Shown piece after piece: positions 20,550 to 32,584 of a stretch of DNA of 64,000 bases. Source of the stretch: Stutzerimonas stutzeri. GTDB lineage: Bacteria > Pseudomonadota > Gammaproteobacteria > Pseudomonadales > Pseudomonadaceae. How positions within the stretch are numbered: the stretch's first letter is position 1; the number at the start of each line of letters is the position of its first letter. The notes beneath the pieces were generated by a model. The model was not told the DNA's origin and did not search any database. It saw nothing but the letters and a program-made list of their open reading frames with translations. A program made the translations under genes and the position numbers. The DNA is taken from NCBI RefSeq assembly GCF_002890915.1, contig NZ_POUT01000004.1, positions 1 through 64,000 of the forward strand. The letters are read 5' to 3'.

Positions 20550-21539
20550 TTACTGAACCTGAGCTTCCACTTCGGCTTCCACGCGACGGTTGATCTGACG
20601 ACCTTCCTCGGTGGAGTTGTCGGCCACCGGACGGGATTCACCGTAACCTACCGAATTCACGCGACCGCCTTCCACGCCATACTCGTTGACCAGAACGTTG
20701 CGCACAGCTTCGGCACGACGCTCGGACAGGCGCTGGTTGTACTGGTCGGTACCGACGGAGTCGGTGTGACCTTCAACCACGGTGGTGGTCTGCGGGTACT
20801 GCTGCATGAAGTCAGCGAGGTTGCGGATGTCGCTGTAGCTTTCTTCACGGACACGCGACTTGTCGAAGTCGAACTTGACGTCCAGCTCGACACGGACCAC
20901 TTCCGGAGCCGGTTCCGGCTCGGTGTCGACGATCGGTGCCGGAGCCGGCTCCGGAGTCGGCTCGACGGCTGCAACCTGACGGGCGCCGCCGCCGAAGTTC
21001 AGACCAACGCCAACACCTGCCATCCATTCGGCTTCGTCGGCATCGATGTTGTACATGCCGTCGACGCTGGCCTTGGCGAAGAAGTTCTCGGTGAAGTAGT
21101 ACTTCAGGCCGGTACCGACGTTGGCGAAGGTGCTGCTGTCACGGCCGCTACGGGCAGCCTGGCCGATGCTCTGGTGCGCGACACCGGCGGAGACGTACGG
21201 ACGCAGGCCGACACCCGGAGCGCCGAAGTGGTAAGCGGCATCCAGGGAGGTCAGGCTGCCCTTGATGTTCTTGTGGCCGTCCGCGCCAACCGGATCCTCG
21301 GAGGTCAGGTCGTGGTATTCGCCATAGGAAAGGCCCAGCGAGACGTCATCGGTGAGGAAGTAGCTGACGCCTGCGCCATAGAGTTCACCGTCGCGCTGTA
21401 CATCACGCGAGCTATCGGTGAAGTAGTGCTTGCCGAACGCTTCCACTTCAACGGCGCCCTGCCCTTGGGCCAGCGCGCCGACAGAAGTGGCGGCAACCAT
21501 CGAACCGATTACAACGCCTAAAGTGTTTTTAAGTTTCAT
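20550..21539 (-). CDS. oprF: Major outer membrane porin OprF
   Basis: A 329-residue porin and structural protein that joins the outer membrane to peptidoglycan. A signal peptide (residues 1-24, cleaved after GALA) is followed by an eight-strand beta-barrel domain to about residue 185, a Pro/Ala/Glu linker, and a C-terminal OmpA-like domain with the peptidoglycan-binding core (KFDFDKS, EGHTDSVGTDQYN, LSERRA). The whole protein has no cysteine: the disulphide-bearing segment found in P. aeruginosa OprF is replaced by the PEPAPAP-type linker. It lies downstream of sigX, whose sigma factor controls it in P. aeruginosa. Confidence 0.96.
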   Translation of the reverse strand: MKLKNTLGVVIGSMVAATSVGALAQGQGAVEVEAFGKHYFTDSSRDVQRDGELYGAGVSYFLTDDVSLGLSYGEYHDLTSEDPVGADGHKNIKGSLTSLDAAYHFGAPGVGLRPYVSAGVAHQSIGQAARSGRDSSTFANVGTGLKYYFTENFFAKASVDGMYNIDADEAEWMAGVGVGLNFGGGARQVAAVEPTPEPAPAPIVDTEPEPAPEVVRVELDVKFDFDKSRVREESYSDIRNLADFMQQYPQTTTVVEGHTDSVGTDQYNQRLSERRAEAVRNVLVNEYGVEGGRVNSVGYGESRPVADNSTEEGRQINRRVEAEVEAQVQ

Positions 21540-21638
21540 CCGTAAATCCCCATCTGGTGGTTGATATCAGAACAATCTAAGGAAACCGGCTGTCTGTATG
21601 CCCAAGCTGTTCGTCTGGCATAAGACAGCTTCTTGTCA

Positions 21639-22229
21639 TTAAGTTTCAATCTTCTCGGAAAATTTTTCCCGGAGCTTATCGAGCGCACGTTTGTAACGCA
21701 TCTTCGTTGCGCTTAGCCCCATATGCATGATGTCGGCAATTTCCTGGAACTCTAATTCGGCGACGAAACGCAACACCAATATCTCCCGATCGATCGGATT
21801 GACATGGACCAGCCAGCGATCCAGCCCGCCTTTATCCTCGATCTTAGGCGTCTTCTCCTCGGAAGCCTCCTCAAGCGGATCGAGGCTCAGGGCATCGAGC
21901 AAACGCCTCTTGCGACGCTCCTTGCGATATTGAGTGATGCACTCGTTATAAGTGATGCTGTAGAGCCAGGTCTTGAATTTGGATTTACCTTCGAAGTTCT
22001 TCAAGCCATAAAGAACCTTGAGCATTACTTCCTGACATACATCGTCGGCGTCACGCTCGTTCCCCAGATAACGCGCACATACATTGAACAACGTGCGCTG
22101 ATAGCGCCGCATGAGCTCTTCATACGCGCGGGTAATATGAAATAGTTCGCCATGGGCATGCTGCACCAGCTCCTCATCGGTGAGCTGGCGAGGGTCGTAG
22201 CGCGGAATGGACGTTTGGGTTTTAGTCAA
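21639..22229 (-). CDS. sigX: ECF sigma factor SigX
   Basis: A 196-residue extracytoplasmic-function sigma factor that in P. aeruginosa drives oprF and fatty-acid/membrane genes under cell-wall and osmotic stress. Region 2 contains DADDVCQEVMLKVLYGL and region 4 contains FQEIADIMHMGLSATKMR. There is no adjacent anti-sigma gene, which is normal for SigX. The start appears to be TTG at 22229 and has a weak Shine-Dalgarno. Order oprF-sigX-cmpX-crfX-cmaX is conserved in Pseudomonas, and membrane tension through CmpX is thought to influence SigX. Confidence 0.95.
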   Translation of the reverse strand: MTKTQTSIPRYDPRQLTDEELVQHAHGELFHITRAYEELMRRYQRTLFNVCARYLGNERDADDVCQEVMLKVLYGLKNFEGKSKFKTWLYSITYNECITQYRKERRKRRLLDALSLDPLEEASEEKTPKIEDKGGLDRWLVHVNPIDREILVLRFVAELEFQEIADIMHMGLSATKMRYKRALDKLREKFSEKIET

Positions 22230-22313
22230 GACGCTTCGAGCCGGCAGACATGGTCACGGCCGCCAAATCATGGAAACCGAAAAAAGGCGACGTACTTTAC
22301 CAGAAATGCAGGG

Positions 22314-23138
22314 CTAACGGCTGGCAACACGCTGTTCCAGCAGCACTTTGTTGGCTACCGAAGCGAGCTCGCCATCATCGGTAAGCAGCAGGGTCTTGAC
22401 CGTCCCGATTTCCTCGATCTGCCCTTCGACATCCGCCAGTTTCACATACTGCCCCACCTCGTAAAGCTCGCGCACGTAGATGCCGGCAAGAATCTGCCCA
22501 ACCAGCTCGCGACTGCCCAAACCGAATGCCAGCGCGACCGCCAGGCCAACGGTGATCAGCACGATCGCGATCACATAGTTCAGCAGCTCGGTCTTGACCT
22601 CGAGTTGCCCGATGGCCACGGAGATGCTGATGATGATGACCAGCCCCTGCGCTATCCGGGCGAGCCCGTTCGCATAATCCAGCCCTACCCCTTCCGCGGC
22701 GCCGCGCACCAGCCCGCTGAGCAACTGCGCGAGCAGCACGCCCGCCAGCAGAATCAACGCCGCACCGAGCACCTTGGGCACGTAGAGGGTCAGCATGTCG
22801 AGCGTTGCGGAAACACGCTCCAACCCCAGAGATTCGGCAGCCGAGACCAGGAAGATCAGCAGCACGAACCAGTAGACGACCTTGCCGATCAAGGCGGAAA
22901 CCGGGATACGGATGCCCGCCCGCCCCAGCAGCTTGGTGAGCCCCGTGCCGGCCATCAATCGATCGAGGCCGACCTTGGCGAGTACCTTGGAAAGCAGCGT
23001 ATCGAGCAGCTTGGCCACCACGAAGCCAAGCAGTACCACGACCAGGGCGCCGAACAGACGAGGAATGAAGGCCGCGACAGAAGCCCAGAGCGAGCTCATC
23101 GCCGACAGCAGACTTTGAGTCCAGGGATCGAATTCCAT
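22314..23138 (-). CDS. cmpX: MscS-like mechanosensitive channel CmpX
   Basis: A 274-residue inner-membrane protein with several N-terminal transmembrane helices and an MscS-type core; the sequence GVDYANG-to-ISISVAIGQLEVKTELL precedes the final helix and the short beta domain ending VKTLLLTDDGELASVANKVLLEQR. The ATG at 23138 (MEFDPWTQ) is preferred over an in-frame TTG at 23144 that overlaps the crfX stop codon. In P. aeruginosa CmpX affects SigX activity and envelope homeostasis. Confidence 0.9.
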   Translation of the reverse strand: MEFDPWTQSLLSAMSSLWASVAAFIPRLFGALVVVLLGFVVAKLLDTLLSKVLAKVGLDRLMAGTGLTKLLGRAGIRIPVSALIGKVVYWFVLLIFLVSAAESLGLERVSATLDMLTLYVPKVLGAALILLAGVLLAQLLSGLVRGAAEGVGLDYANGLARIAQGLVIIISISVAIGQLEVKTELLNYVIAIVLITVGLAVALAFGLGSRELVGQILAGIYVRELYEVGQYVKLADVEGQIEEIGTVKTLLLTDDGELASVANKVLLEQRVASR

Positions 23139-23140
23139 GA

Positions 23141-23383
23141 TCAATCAGCCTTATCGAACGAAGGGTTGGATGGTTCTCGGCGCGAAACCGGGGAGAGATG
23201 CCGCGAGCCGCTATTGAACGCCATCATCAGCGCCGGCAGCCACTGGCCGATCAGGCCGAACAGATCACCGGCTCCCACCTGCCGGTTGGCCGTTTTGAGG
23301 ACGCGCCCCAGACAAGCATCGTCATCGTGAATCGATGGCTTGTTGAGGAGATCTCGCAGGGATTCTTCGAAGGGATCGCGCAT
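23141..23383 (-). CDS. crfX: CrfX, small conserved protein of the sigX locus
   Basis: An 80-residue hydrophilic protein, without signal peptide or membrane segment, found between cmaX and cmpX in Pseudomonas. It starts MRDPFEESLRDLL and carries a central WLPALMMAFNSG stretch that may be amphipathic. No biochemical function can be read from the sequence. The stop codon nearly touches the cmpX start, so the two are translationally linked. Confidence 0.85.
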   Translation of the reverse strand: MRDPFEESLRDLLNKPSIHDDDACLGRVLKTANRQVGAGDLFGLIGQWLPALMMAFNSGSRHLSPVSRREPSNPSFDKAD

Positions 23384-23439
23384 GCAAACCTCGCTGGAGT
23401 ATTCCGTCTAGACGGCCTGTGGGCGGTTGAGAGTCACAT

Positions 23440-24435
23440 TCAGAGCCAGCGCAGACGGCGGAACACCCACCACTGGCACAGTGCAACGGTACCGATGATC
23501 AGGCAGGCCAGGATGAACCCATAGGGATTCTCGGCTCCCGGAATGCCGCCAACGTTGATGCCGAGCAGGCCGGTCAGAAAGCTCATGGGCAGGAAGAAGC
23601 CGGTGATGATCGCCAGAAGGTACATCGTCCGGTTCATCCGTTCGCTGAGCCTGCGCTGCTCCGACTCCAGCACCAGATTGATCCGTTCGCGAACCAGGTC
23701 GAGCTCTTCGAGATAGCGCATCAGGCGGTTGCTCAGCTCGTTCCAATACTCGGCATCGTCGTCAGCGAACCAGCTCAGGCGACTGCGCGTCAGCTGGCCG
23801 TAGAGTTCGCGCTGGGGGAGCAGAAAGCGCCGCAGGCCGGCGGCACGCCGCCGCAAAGCGAGCATCGAATCATGCTCCGGCGTATAACGCTCGTTGCCCT
23901 CCAGCTCTTCCTCTTCCGCATCGACCCGCTCGGCCAGTTGGGCAACCAGGTCGTCGACACGATCGGTCATCGATTCGGCCAGGTACAGCAGAAGCTCGGA
24001 GGCGGTCTTCGGCCCCCTGCCCTCCGCCAGCAGCTGGATCACCACCTCGATGGAACGCAACGGCCTGAGTCGCAGGGAAATCACGCGACGCGGATCGGCG
24101 AACACCCGCACCGACACCATGTCTTCCGGCTCAGCATCCGGGTTCAGGTTCACCCCGCGCAGGAACAACAACAGCTCCTCGCGCGGCAAGGTCAGCATGC
24201 GTGGACGGGTATTTTCCTCGAGCAGCACGTCGCAGGCGAACGCGCTCAGGCCACTTTGCGTACGCAACCAGGCTTGCGCCTTTTCATGGCTGCGATCCCA
24301 GTGCAACCAGAGACTCTCGTTCTCGGAGAGTTGCAGGCCAGCCAGGTCATCGTAGGCGATAACCCGGGCGCCACCACTGCCGTCGAGGAGGAAGGCATGA
24401 ATCAGCCCCCGCTGCTCGCTGTCAGTCACCAGCAT
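23440..24435 (-). CDS. cmaX: CorA/ZntB-family divalent cation transporter CmaX
   Basis: A 331-residue member of the CorA superfamily. A long cytosolic N-terminal domain is rich in helices (EVDAEEEELEGNERY region) and is followed by two C-terminal transmembrane helices. The loop between them has GINVGGIPG instead of the CorA GMN motif, as in ZntB zinc transporters, so zinc transport is more likely than magnesium import. It is the first gene of the cmaX-crfX-cmpX-sigX-oprF run. Confidence 0.88.
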   Translation of the reverse strand: MLVTDSEQRGLIHAFLLDGSGGARVIAYDDLAGLQLSENESLWLHWDRSHEKAQAWLRTQSGLSAFACDVLLEENTRPRMLTLPREELLLFLRGVNLNPDAEPEDMVSVRVFADPRRVISLRLRPLRSIEVVIQLLAEGRGPKTASELLLYLAESMTDRVDDLVAQLAERVDAEEEELEGNERYTPEHDSMLALRRRAAGLRRFLLPQRELYGQLTRSRLSWFADDDAEYWNELSNRLMRYLEELDLVRERINLVLESEQRRLSERMNRTMYLLAIITGFFLPMSFLTGLLGINVGGIPGAENPYGFILACLIIGTVALCQWWVFRRLRWL

Positions 24436-24520
24436 CAGTCTGTTCCGTCGATGTTCACGAAAAGCCCGGCAGGGCCGGGCTCAGAAGTACAGCGAACGCC
24501 CCCGCTGTTGCCGAAGGCAG

Positions 24521-25009
24521 TTACTCCGGCATGGACAGTGGCTGGGGCGACACGATGATTCCATTGTTGTCGGCGTATACGTATTCGCCGGGGCGGAACG
24601 TCACGCCGCAGAAGGTCACCGGCACGTCGAGATCGCCGATACCACGCTTGTCGGTCTTCATCGGATGGCTGGCCAGCGCCTGGACGCCCAGTTCGGTCTG
24701 CGCGATGACATCGACGTCACGGATGCAGCCATAGATGATCAGTCCTTCCCAGCCGTTGCGCGCCGCTTTCTCGGCCAGCATGTCGCCCAGCAGGGCACGC
24801 CGCAATGAGCCGCCACCATCGACCACCAGCACCTTGCCGGCACCATCGACTTCGACCTGTTCCTTGACCAGGGAATTGTCCTCGAAGCATTTGATGGTGA
24901 CGATTTGCCCACCGAAGGAATCGCGTCCACCGAAGTTGCTGAACAGCGGCTCGACCACCTGTACCAGGTCCGGATAGGCATCGCACAGATCAGGGGTGAC
25001 GTATTGCAT
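24521..25009 (-). CDS. rraA: RraA family protein (RNase E regulator / HMG-CHA aldolase fold)
   Basis: A 162-residue protein of the RraA family. RraA binds RNase E and reduces mRNA decay; relatives are class II pyruvate aldolases or oxaloacetate decarboxylases. The signature [24 protein letters not shown] is present in pieces typical of the family ([14 protein letters not shown]). The ATG at 25009 has AGGAG upstream; an open extension of 23 codons is not conserved. It is separated from ppsA by a strong terminator. Confidence 0.9.
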   Translation of the reverse strand: MQYVTPDLCDAYPDLVQVVEPLFSNFGGRDSFGGQIVTIKCFEDNSLVKEQVEVDGAGKVLVVDGGGSLRRALLGDMLAEKAARNGWEGLIIYGCIRDVDVIAQTELGVQALASHPMKTDKRGIGDLDVPVTFCGVTFRPGEYVYADNNGIIVSPQPLSMPE

Positions 25010-25111
25010 GGGAAGCTCCTTTGCTTGGGAAAACGGCTCGAATACCGGTTCATGCATGCGCGTCATGATACAGCGCATGCGCCCGGAGAAGGCAGGCGAC
25101 GCCTCATCACT

Positions 25112-25144
25112 AGCGAAAACGGGGCCTGAGGCCCCGTTTTCGCT
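25112..25144 (-). terminator. Terminator of ppsA
   Basis: AGCGAAAACGGGGCC and GGCCCCGTTTTCGCT form a perfect 15-bp stem with a TGA loop, 16 bp past the ppsA stop codon. Confidence 0.9.
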
Positions 25145-25160
25145 TAACGCTTATCGATAA

Positions 25161-27530
<2,370 letters not shown>

Positions 27531-27684
27531 GGTGATCTCTCCACATTAGTGTTGGAAACTCGACCGGAGCCAGCCCGTACGGCTGTGGCCTGGCCCTGCA
27601 AAATAAGTAACAATGCCCGCCAACCGGGCTCGGCGAAGGGCCTACTATAGCTGGGAACCGTTCTCGACTTAAGGCCCAAGGTAC

Positions 27685-28503
27685 ATGAAACGAACCGCTT
27701 TCTTCATTTCAGACGGCACAGGCATTACTGCGGAAACCTTGGGCCAGAGCCTTCTGGCCCAGTTCGAGAACATCACCTTCACCAAACTGACCCGCCCGTA
27801 CATCGACACCGCGGAAAAAGCGCGGGCCATGGTACAGCAAATCAACCATGCCGCGGAGAAGGACGGCGGCCGGCCGATCATCTTCGACACGCTGGTGAAC
27901 CAGGAAATCCGCGACATCCTCGCCGAATCCAATGGTTTCATGATCGACATCTTCTCCTCGTTCCTCGCGCCGCTGGAGCATGAACTGATGTCGCGCTCCT
28001 CGTATTCCGTCGGCAAATCCCATTCCATCGGCCACAACACCAACTACATGGAGCGGATCGAGGCGGTGAACTTCGCCCTCGACAACGACGACGGTGCCCG
28101 CACCCGTTATTACGATAAGGCCGACCTGATCCTGGTCGGCGTGTCCCGCTGCGGCAAGACGCCGACCTGCCTCTACATGGCGATGCAGTACGGCATCCGC
28201 GCCGCCAACTACCCGCTGACCGAGGACGACATGGAGCGCCTGCAGCTACCCAGCGCCCTCAAGGACTACAAGGACAAGCTGTTCGGCCTCACCATCGACC
28301 CCGATCGCCTGGCCGCCATCCGCAACGAGCGCAAACCCAACAGCCGTTACGCCAGCTTCGCCCAGTGCGAATTCGAGGTCCGCGAGGTGGAAAACCTGTT
28401 CCGCCGCGAGAACATCAACTACATCAACTCGACGCACTTCTCCGTGGAGGAAATTTCCGCCAAGATCCTGGTGGAGAAAGGCGTCGAGCGTCGACTCAAG
28501 TAA
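27685..28503 (+). CDS. ppsR: PEP synthase regulatory protein (bifunctional kinase/pyrophosphorylase)
   Basis: A 272-residue DUF299 protein that inactivates PEP synthase by ADP-dependent phosphorylation of an active-site threonine and reactivates it by phosphate-dependent dephosphorylation. The P-loop GVSRCGKT lies at 152-159, and the N-terminus [15 protein letters not shown] is the family signature. It is divergently paired with ppsA over about 154 bp. Confidence 0.95.
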   Translation: MKRTAFFISDGTGITAETLGQSLLAQFENITFTKLTRPYIDTAEKARAMVQQINHAAEKDGGRPIIFDTLVNQEIRDILAESNGFMIDIFSSFLAPLEHELMSRSSYSVGKSHSIGHNTNYMERIEAVNFALDNDDGARTRYYDKADLILVGVSRCGKTPTCLYMAMQYGIRAANYPLTEDDMERLQLPSALKDYKDKLFGLTIDPDRLAAIRNERKPNSRYASFAQCEFEVREVENLFRRENINYINSTHFSVEEISAKILVEKGVERRLK

Positions 28504-28522
28504 CCGCCGCTTCGCTAGACAA

Positions 28523-28551
28523 CAAAAAGTCCGCTTGGTGCGGACTTTTTG
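28523..28551. terminator. Bidirectional terminator between ppsR and prpF
   Basis: CAAAAAGTCCGC and GCGGACTTTTTG form a perfect 12-bp stem with a 5-nt loop and A/T runs on both sides, in the gap where ppsR and prpF converge. Confidence 0.9.
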
Positions 28552-28609
28552 CCTTTTCAGCCACGGGAATTCACGGCTCGGCCCAAACGCGATTCATCGG
28601 CACCGCGCA

Positions 28610-29791
28610 TCAGAGCGTATCGGCCGGCACGCGCACCCAGCCCTCCATCAGCACCCGGGCGCTGCGGCTCATGATCGCCTTGGTCACCGTCCATTCTCCG
28701 TCGACCTGCTTCGCCTCGGCGCCGACGCGCAGCGTGCCGGAAGGATGCCCGAAACGCACGGCCTGACGCTCGCCACCACCGGCGGCCAGGTTCACCAGCG
28801 TGCCGGGGACCGCGGCGGCCGTGCCGATGGCCACCGCACAGGTTCCCATCATGGCGTGGTGCAGCTTGCCCATGGACAGTGCACGGACGAGCAGATCCAC
28901 TTCACCCGCGTCGATGGTCTTGCCGCTGGAGGCACGGTAGCTTTTCGGTGGCGACACGAAAGCGATCTTCGGCGTGTGCTGGCGGGTCAGCGCTTCTTCG
29001 GGCGTCTTGATCAGGCCCATGCGCAACGCGCCGGCAACGCGAATCGCCTCGAAGCGAGCGAGCTGCGCAGGGTCGCCGTTGATGTCGTCGCGCAATTCGG
29101 TGCCCTGATAGCCGATCTCCTCGGCATTGACGAACACCGTCGGAATACCCGCGCTGATCATGGTCGCCGCGAACGTGCCGACACCCGGCACCTCCAGCTC
29201 GTCAACCAGATTGCCGGTGGGGAACATCGAACCGTCGCCGTCATCGGACGGATCGAGGAACTCCAGCACGATCTCGGCGGCCGGGAAGGTGACGCCGTCC
29301 AGCTCGAAATCACCGATCTCCTGCACCTGGCCGTTGACCACCGGCACGTGGGCGATGATGGTCTTGCCGATATTGGCCTGCCAGATGCGCACCACGCAGG
29401 TACCGTTGTCCGGGATACGTGCAGGGTCGACCAGTCCGGCGTGCAGGGCGAACGCGCCGGCGCCGGTGGACAGGTTGCCGCAATTGCCGCTCCAGTCGAC
29501 GAAGGGCTTGTCGATGGACACCTGACCGTAGAGGTATTCCACGTCATGCTCCGGTCGGCTGCTTTTCGACAGAATCACGCACTTGCTGGTGCTGGACGTC
29601 GCGCCGCCCATGCCGTCGATCTGCGCCGAGTAGGGATCGGGGCTGCCGATCACGCGCATGAACAGCTTGTCACGCGCGGCCCCCGGCACCTGGCAGCTTT
29701 GCGGCAGGTCCTGCAGGCGGAAGAACACGCCCTTGCTGGTGCCGCCGCGCATGTAGGTGGCGGGGATCCTGATCTGGGGAAGGTGAGCCAT
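28610..29791 (-). CDS. prpF: 2-methylaconitate cis-trans isomerase PrpF
   Basis: A 393-residue isomerase of the 2-methylcitrate cycle that acts with AcnD to replace PrpD: AcnD makes the trans isomer of 2-methylaconitate and PrpF converts it to the cis form. The N-terminus RIPATYMRGGTSKGVFF and the loop DWSGNCGNLSTGAGAFA are family hallmarks. The ATG at 29791 (MAHLPQ) is chosen over an open 28-codon extension. It is the last gene of the prp operon; no prpD follows before the ppsR terminator. Confidence 0.95.
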   Translation of the reverse strand: MAHLPQIRIPATYMRGGTSKGVFFRLQDLPQSCQVPGAARDKLFMRVIGSPDPYSAQIDGMGGATSSTSKCVILSKSSRPEHDVEYLYGQVSIDKPFVDWSGNCGNLSTGAGAFALHAGLVDPARIPDNGTCVVRIWQANIGKTIIAHVPVVNGQVQEIGDFELDGVTFPAAEIVLEFLDPSDDGDGSMFPTGNLVDELEVPGVGTFAATMISAGIPTVFVNAEEIGYQGTELRDDINGDPAQLARFEAIRVAGALRMGLIKTPEEALTRQHTPKIAFVSPPKSYRASSGKTIDAGEVDLLVRALSMGKLHHAMMGTCAVAIGTAAAVPGTLVNLAAGGGERQAVRFGHPSGTLRVGAEAKQVDGEWTVTKAIMSRSARVLMEGWVRVPADTL

Positions 29792-29905
29792 GGGAATCTT
29801 GTCCTCATGAAGCTGCGCCACCGGACGGCAGCGCAGGAATGAAATGTCGCTGCTCCGCACGCGCCCCACGGACAAGCCGCGGAGCGCGTGCTGAGCGGGC
29901 GTGAC

Positions 29906-32509
29906 TCAGGCCTGGCCGAGGAAATCCTTGGCAAACCGCTGCAGCACGCCACCGGCCTGGTAGACGCTGACTTCGGCTGCGGTGTCGAGACGGCAAGTGA
30001 CTGGCACGCGGGTCTCTTCACCGTTCTTGTGGTGAATGACCAGGGTCAGGTCGCAACGCGGCGACAACGCACCCTCGATGTCGTAGGTCTCGGTACCGTC
30101 CAGGCCGAGGGTCAGGCGGGTGGTGCCCGGCTTGAACTCGACCGGCAGCACACCCATGCCGACCAGGTTGGTGCGGTGGATGCGCTCGAAGCCTTCGGCG
30201 ACGATCACCTCCACACCGGCCAGGCGTACGCCCTTGGCCGCCCAGTCGCGCGAGGAGCCCTGGCCGTAGTCGGCACCGGCGACGATGATCAGGTTCTGCT
30301 TGCGGTTCATGTAGGTTTCAATGGCTTCCCACATGCGCATGACCTGGCCTTCCGGCTCGACGCGCGCCAGCGAACCCTTCTTCACCTCGCCGTCGACCAC
30401 GGCCATCTCGTTGACCAGCTGCGGGTTGGCGAACGTGGCGCGCTGGGCGGTCAGGTGGTCGCCGCGGTGGGTGGCGTAGGAGTTGAAGTCCTCCTCCGGC
30501 AGGCCCATCTTCGCCAGGTATTCGCCGGCCGCGGAGCTGGCCAGGATGGCGTTGGACGGCGACAGGTGGTCGGTGGTGATGTTGTCCGGCAGGATCGCCA
30601 GCGGGCGCATGCCCTTGAGCGTGCGTTCGCCAGCCAGCGCGCCTTCCCAGTACGGCGGGCGGCGGATGTAGGTGGACATCGGGCGCCAGTCGTACAGCGG
30701 GCTCTTGGCTTCCTCGATGCTACCCAGGTCGAACATCGGGATGTAGACCTGCTTGAACTGCTCCGGCTTGACCGAGGCGGCGACGATGGCGTCGATCTCC
30801 TCGTCGCTCGGCCAGAGGTCCTTCAGGGTGACCGGGTGGCCGTTCTTGTCGGTGCCCAGCACGTCCTGCTCGATATCGAAGCGCACGGTGCCAGCGATGG
30901 CATAGGCCACCACCAGCGGCGGCGAGGCCAGGAAGGCCTGCTTGGCGTACGGGTGGATACGGCCGTCGAAGTTGCGGTTGCCCGACAGTACCGCCGTGGC
31001 ATACAGGTCCCGATCGATGATCTCCTGTTGGATCTTCGGATCCAGTGCACCGGACATGCCGTTACAGGTGGTGCAGGCATAGGCGACGATGCCGAAGCCG
31101 AGCTTCTCCAGTTCCGGCAGCAGGCCGGCTTCCTCCAGGTACAGCTTGGCCACCTTGGAGCCCGGGGCGAAGGAGGTCTTCACCCACGGCTTGCGTACCA
31201 GGCCCAGCTCGTTGGCCTTCTTCGCCAGCAGACCGGCGGCGACCACGTTGCGCGGGTTGGAGGTATTGGTGCAGCTGGTGATGGCGGCGATGATCACCGC
31301 GCCATCCGGCAACAGGCCTTCGGCCTCTTCGGCACGCGCGGCGGCCAGCTTGGACTCGTCCGCGATGCCGCGCTCGTGCAGTGCCGAGGTCGGCAGGCGC
31401 TTGTGCGGGTTGCTCGGGCCGGCCATGTTGCGCACGACGCTGGACAGGTCGAATTCGAGCACGCGCTCGTACTCGGCGCCTTCCAGGGCAGTCGCCCACA
31501 GCCCGGTTTCCTTGGCGTACTGTTCGACCAGGGCAACCTGCTCCGGCTCGCGACCGGTCAGCCTGAGGTAGTCGAGGGTCTGCTGGTCGATGTAGAACAT
31601 CGCCGCGGTGGCGCCGTATTCCGGGCACATGTTGGAGATGGTCGCGCGGTCGCCGATGGACAGGCTGTCGGCGCCTTCGCCGAAGAACTCGACCCAGGCC
31701 CCGACCACACGCTCCTTGCGCAGGAACTCGGTCAGCGCCAGGACGATATCGGTGGCGGTGATGCCCGGCTGGCGCTTGCCAGTCAGCCGCACACCGATTA
31801 TGTCGGGCAGGCGCATCATCGAAGGCAGGCCGAGCATCACGGTCTCGGCCTCGAGGCCGCCGACGCCGATGGCGATCACGCCCAGTGCATCGACGTGCGG
31901 CGTGTGTGAATCGGTGCCCACGCAGGTGTCCGGGAAGGCTACGCCGCCGCGGGCCTGGATCACCGGGGACATCTTCTCCAGGTTGATCTGGTGCATGATG
32001 CCGTTGCCGGCGGGGATCACGTCGACGTTCTTGAACGCGGTCTTGGTCCACTCGATGAAGTGGAAACGATCCTCGTTGCGGCGCTCCTCGACGGCACGGT
32101 TCTTCTCGAAAGCCTGCGGATCGAAGCCGGCATATTCCACCGCCAGCGAGTGGTCGACGATCAGCTGGGTCGGCACCACCGGATTGACCTTGGCCGGGTC
32201 GCCGCCCTGCTCGGCGATCGCGTCACGCAGGCCGGCGAGATCGACCAGCGCGGTCTGCCCGAGGATGTCATGGCAGACCACGCGCGCCGGGTACCAGGGG
32301 AAGTCCAGATCGCGCTTGCGCTCGATGATCTGCTTGAGCGAATCGGTCAGCGCGGCCGGCTCGCAGCGCCGCACCAGCTGTTCGGCCAGCACGCGGGAGG
32401 TATAGGGCAGCTTGTCGTAGGCGCCCGGCTGGATCGCTTCGACCGCCTCGCGGGTGTCGAAGTAGTCAAGCTGGGTGCCGGGCAGAGGTTTGCGGTGTTC
32501 TGTATTCAT
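29906..32509 (-). CDS. acnD: Fe/S-dependent 2-methylcitrate dehydratase AcnD
   Basis: An 867-residue aconitase-family enzyme that dehydrates 2-methylcitrate, the third step of propionate catabolism. Cluster-binding cysteines are in AITSCTNTSNP and ACTTCNGMSG. It has the AcnA-like domain order with swivel domain (AGADYGQGSSRDWA) at the C-terminus. The ATG at 32509 (MNTEHRKPLPG) is chosen; the upstream five codons are unlikely. Operon context with prpB, prpC and prpF identifies it as AcnD rather than AcnA. Confidence 0.95.
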   Translation of the reverse strand: MNTEHRKPLPGTQLDYFDTREAVEAIQPGAYDKLPYTSRVLAEQLVRRCEPAALTDSLKQIIERKRDLDFPWYPARVVCHDILGQTALVDLAGLRDAIAEQGGDPAKVNPVVPTQLIVDHSLAVEYAGFDPQAFEKNRAVEERRNEDRFHFIEWTKTAFKNVDVIPAGNGIMHQINLEKMSPVIQARGGVAFPDTCVGTDSHTPHVDALGVIAIGVGGLEAETVMLGLPSMMRLPDIIGVRLTGKRQPGITATDIVLALTEFLRKERVVGAWVEFFGEGADSLSIGDRATISNMCPEYGATAAMFYIDQQTLDYLRLTGREPEQVALVEQYAKETGLWATALEGAEYERVLEFDLSSVVRNMAGPSNPHKRLPTSALHERGIADESKLAAARAEEAEGLLPDGAVIIAAITSCTNTSNPRNVVAAGLLAKKANELGLVRKPWVKTSFAPGSKVAKLYLEEAGLLPELEKLGFGIVAYACTTCNGMSGALDPKIQQEIIDRDLYATAVLSGNRNFDGRIHPYAKQAFLASPPLVVAYAIAGTVRFDIEQDVLGTDKNGHPVTLKDLWPSDEEIDAIVAASVKPEQFKQVYIPMFDLGSIEEAKSPLYDWRPMSTYIRRPPYWEGALAGERTLKGMRPLAILPDNITTDHLSPSNAILASSAAGEYLAKMGLPEEDFNSYATHRGDHLTAQRATFANPQLVNEMAVVDGEVKKGSLARVEPEGQVMRMWEAIETYMNRKQNLIIVAGADYGQGSSRDWAAKGVRLAGVEVIVAEGFERIHRTNLVGMGVLPVEFKPGTTRLTLGLDGTETYDIEGALSPRCDLTLVIHHKNGEETRVPVTCRLDTAAEVSVYQAGGVLQRFAKDFLGQA

Positions 32510-32584
32510 GCCGGAAGAACTCAATCCAGTAATGTTCCGAGGAGCAAGGCAGGGGGCGTCCGCTCACGGGCGCCCCTCTTCCGA

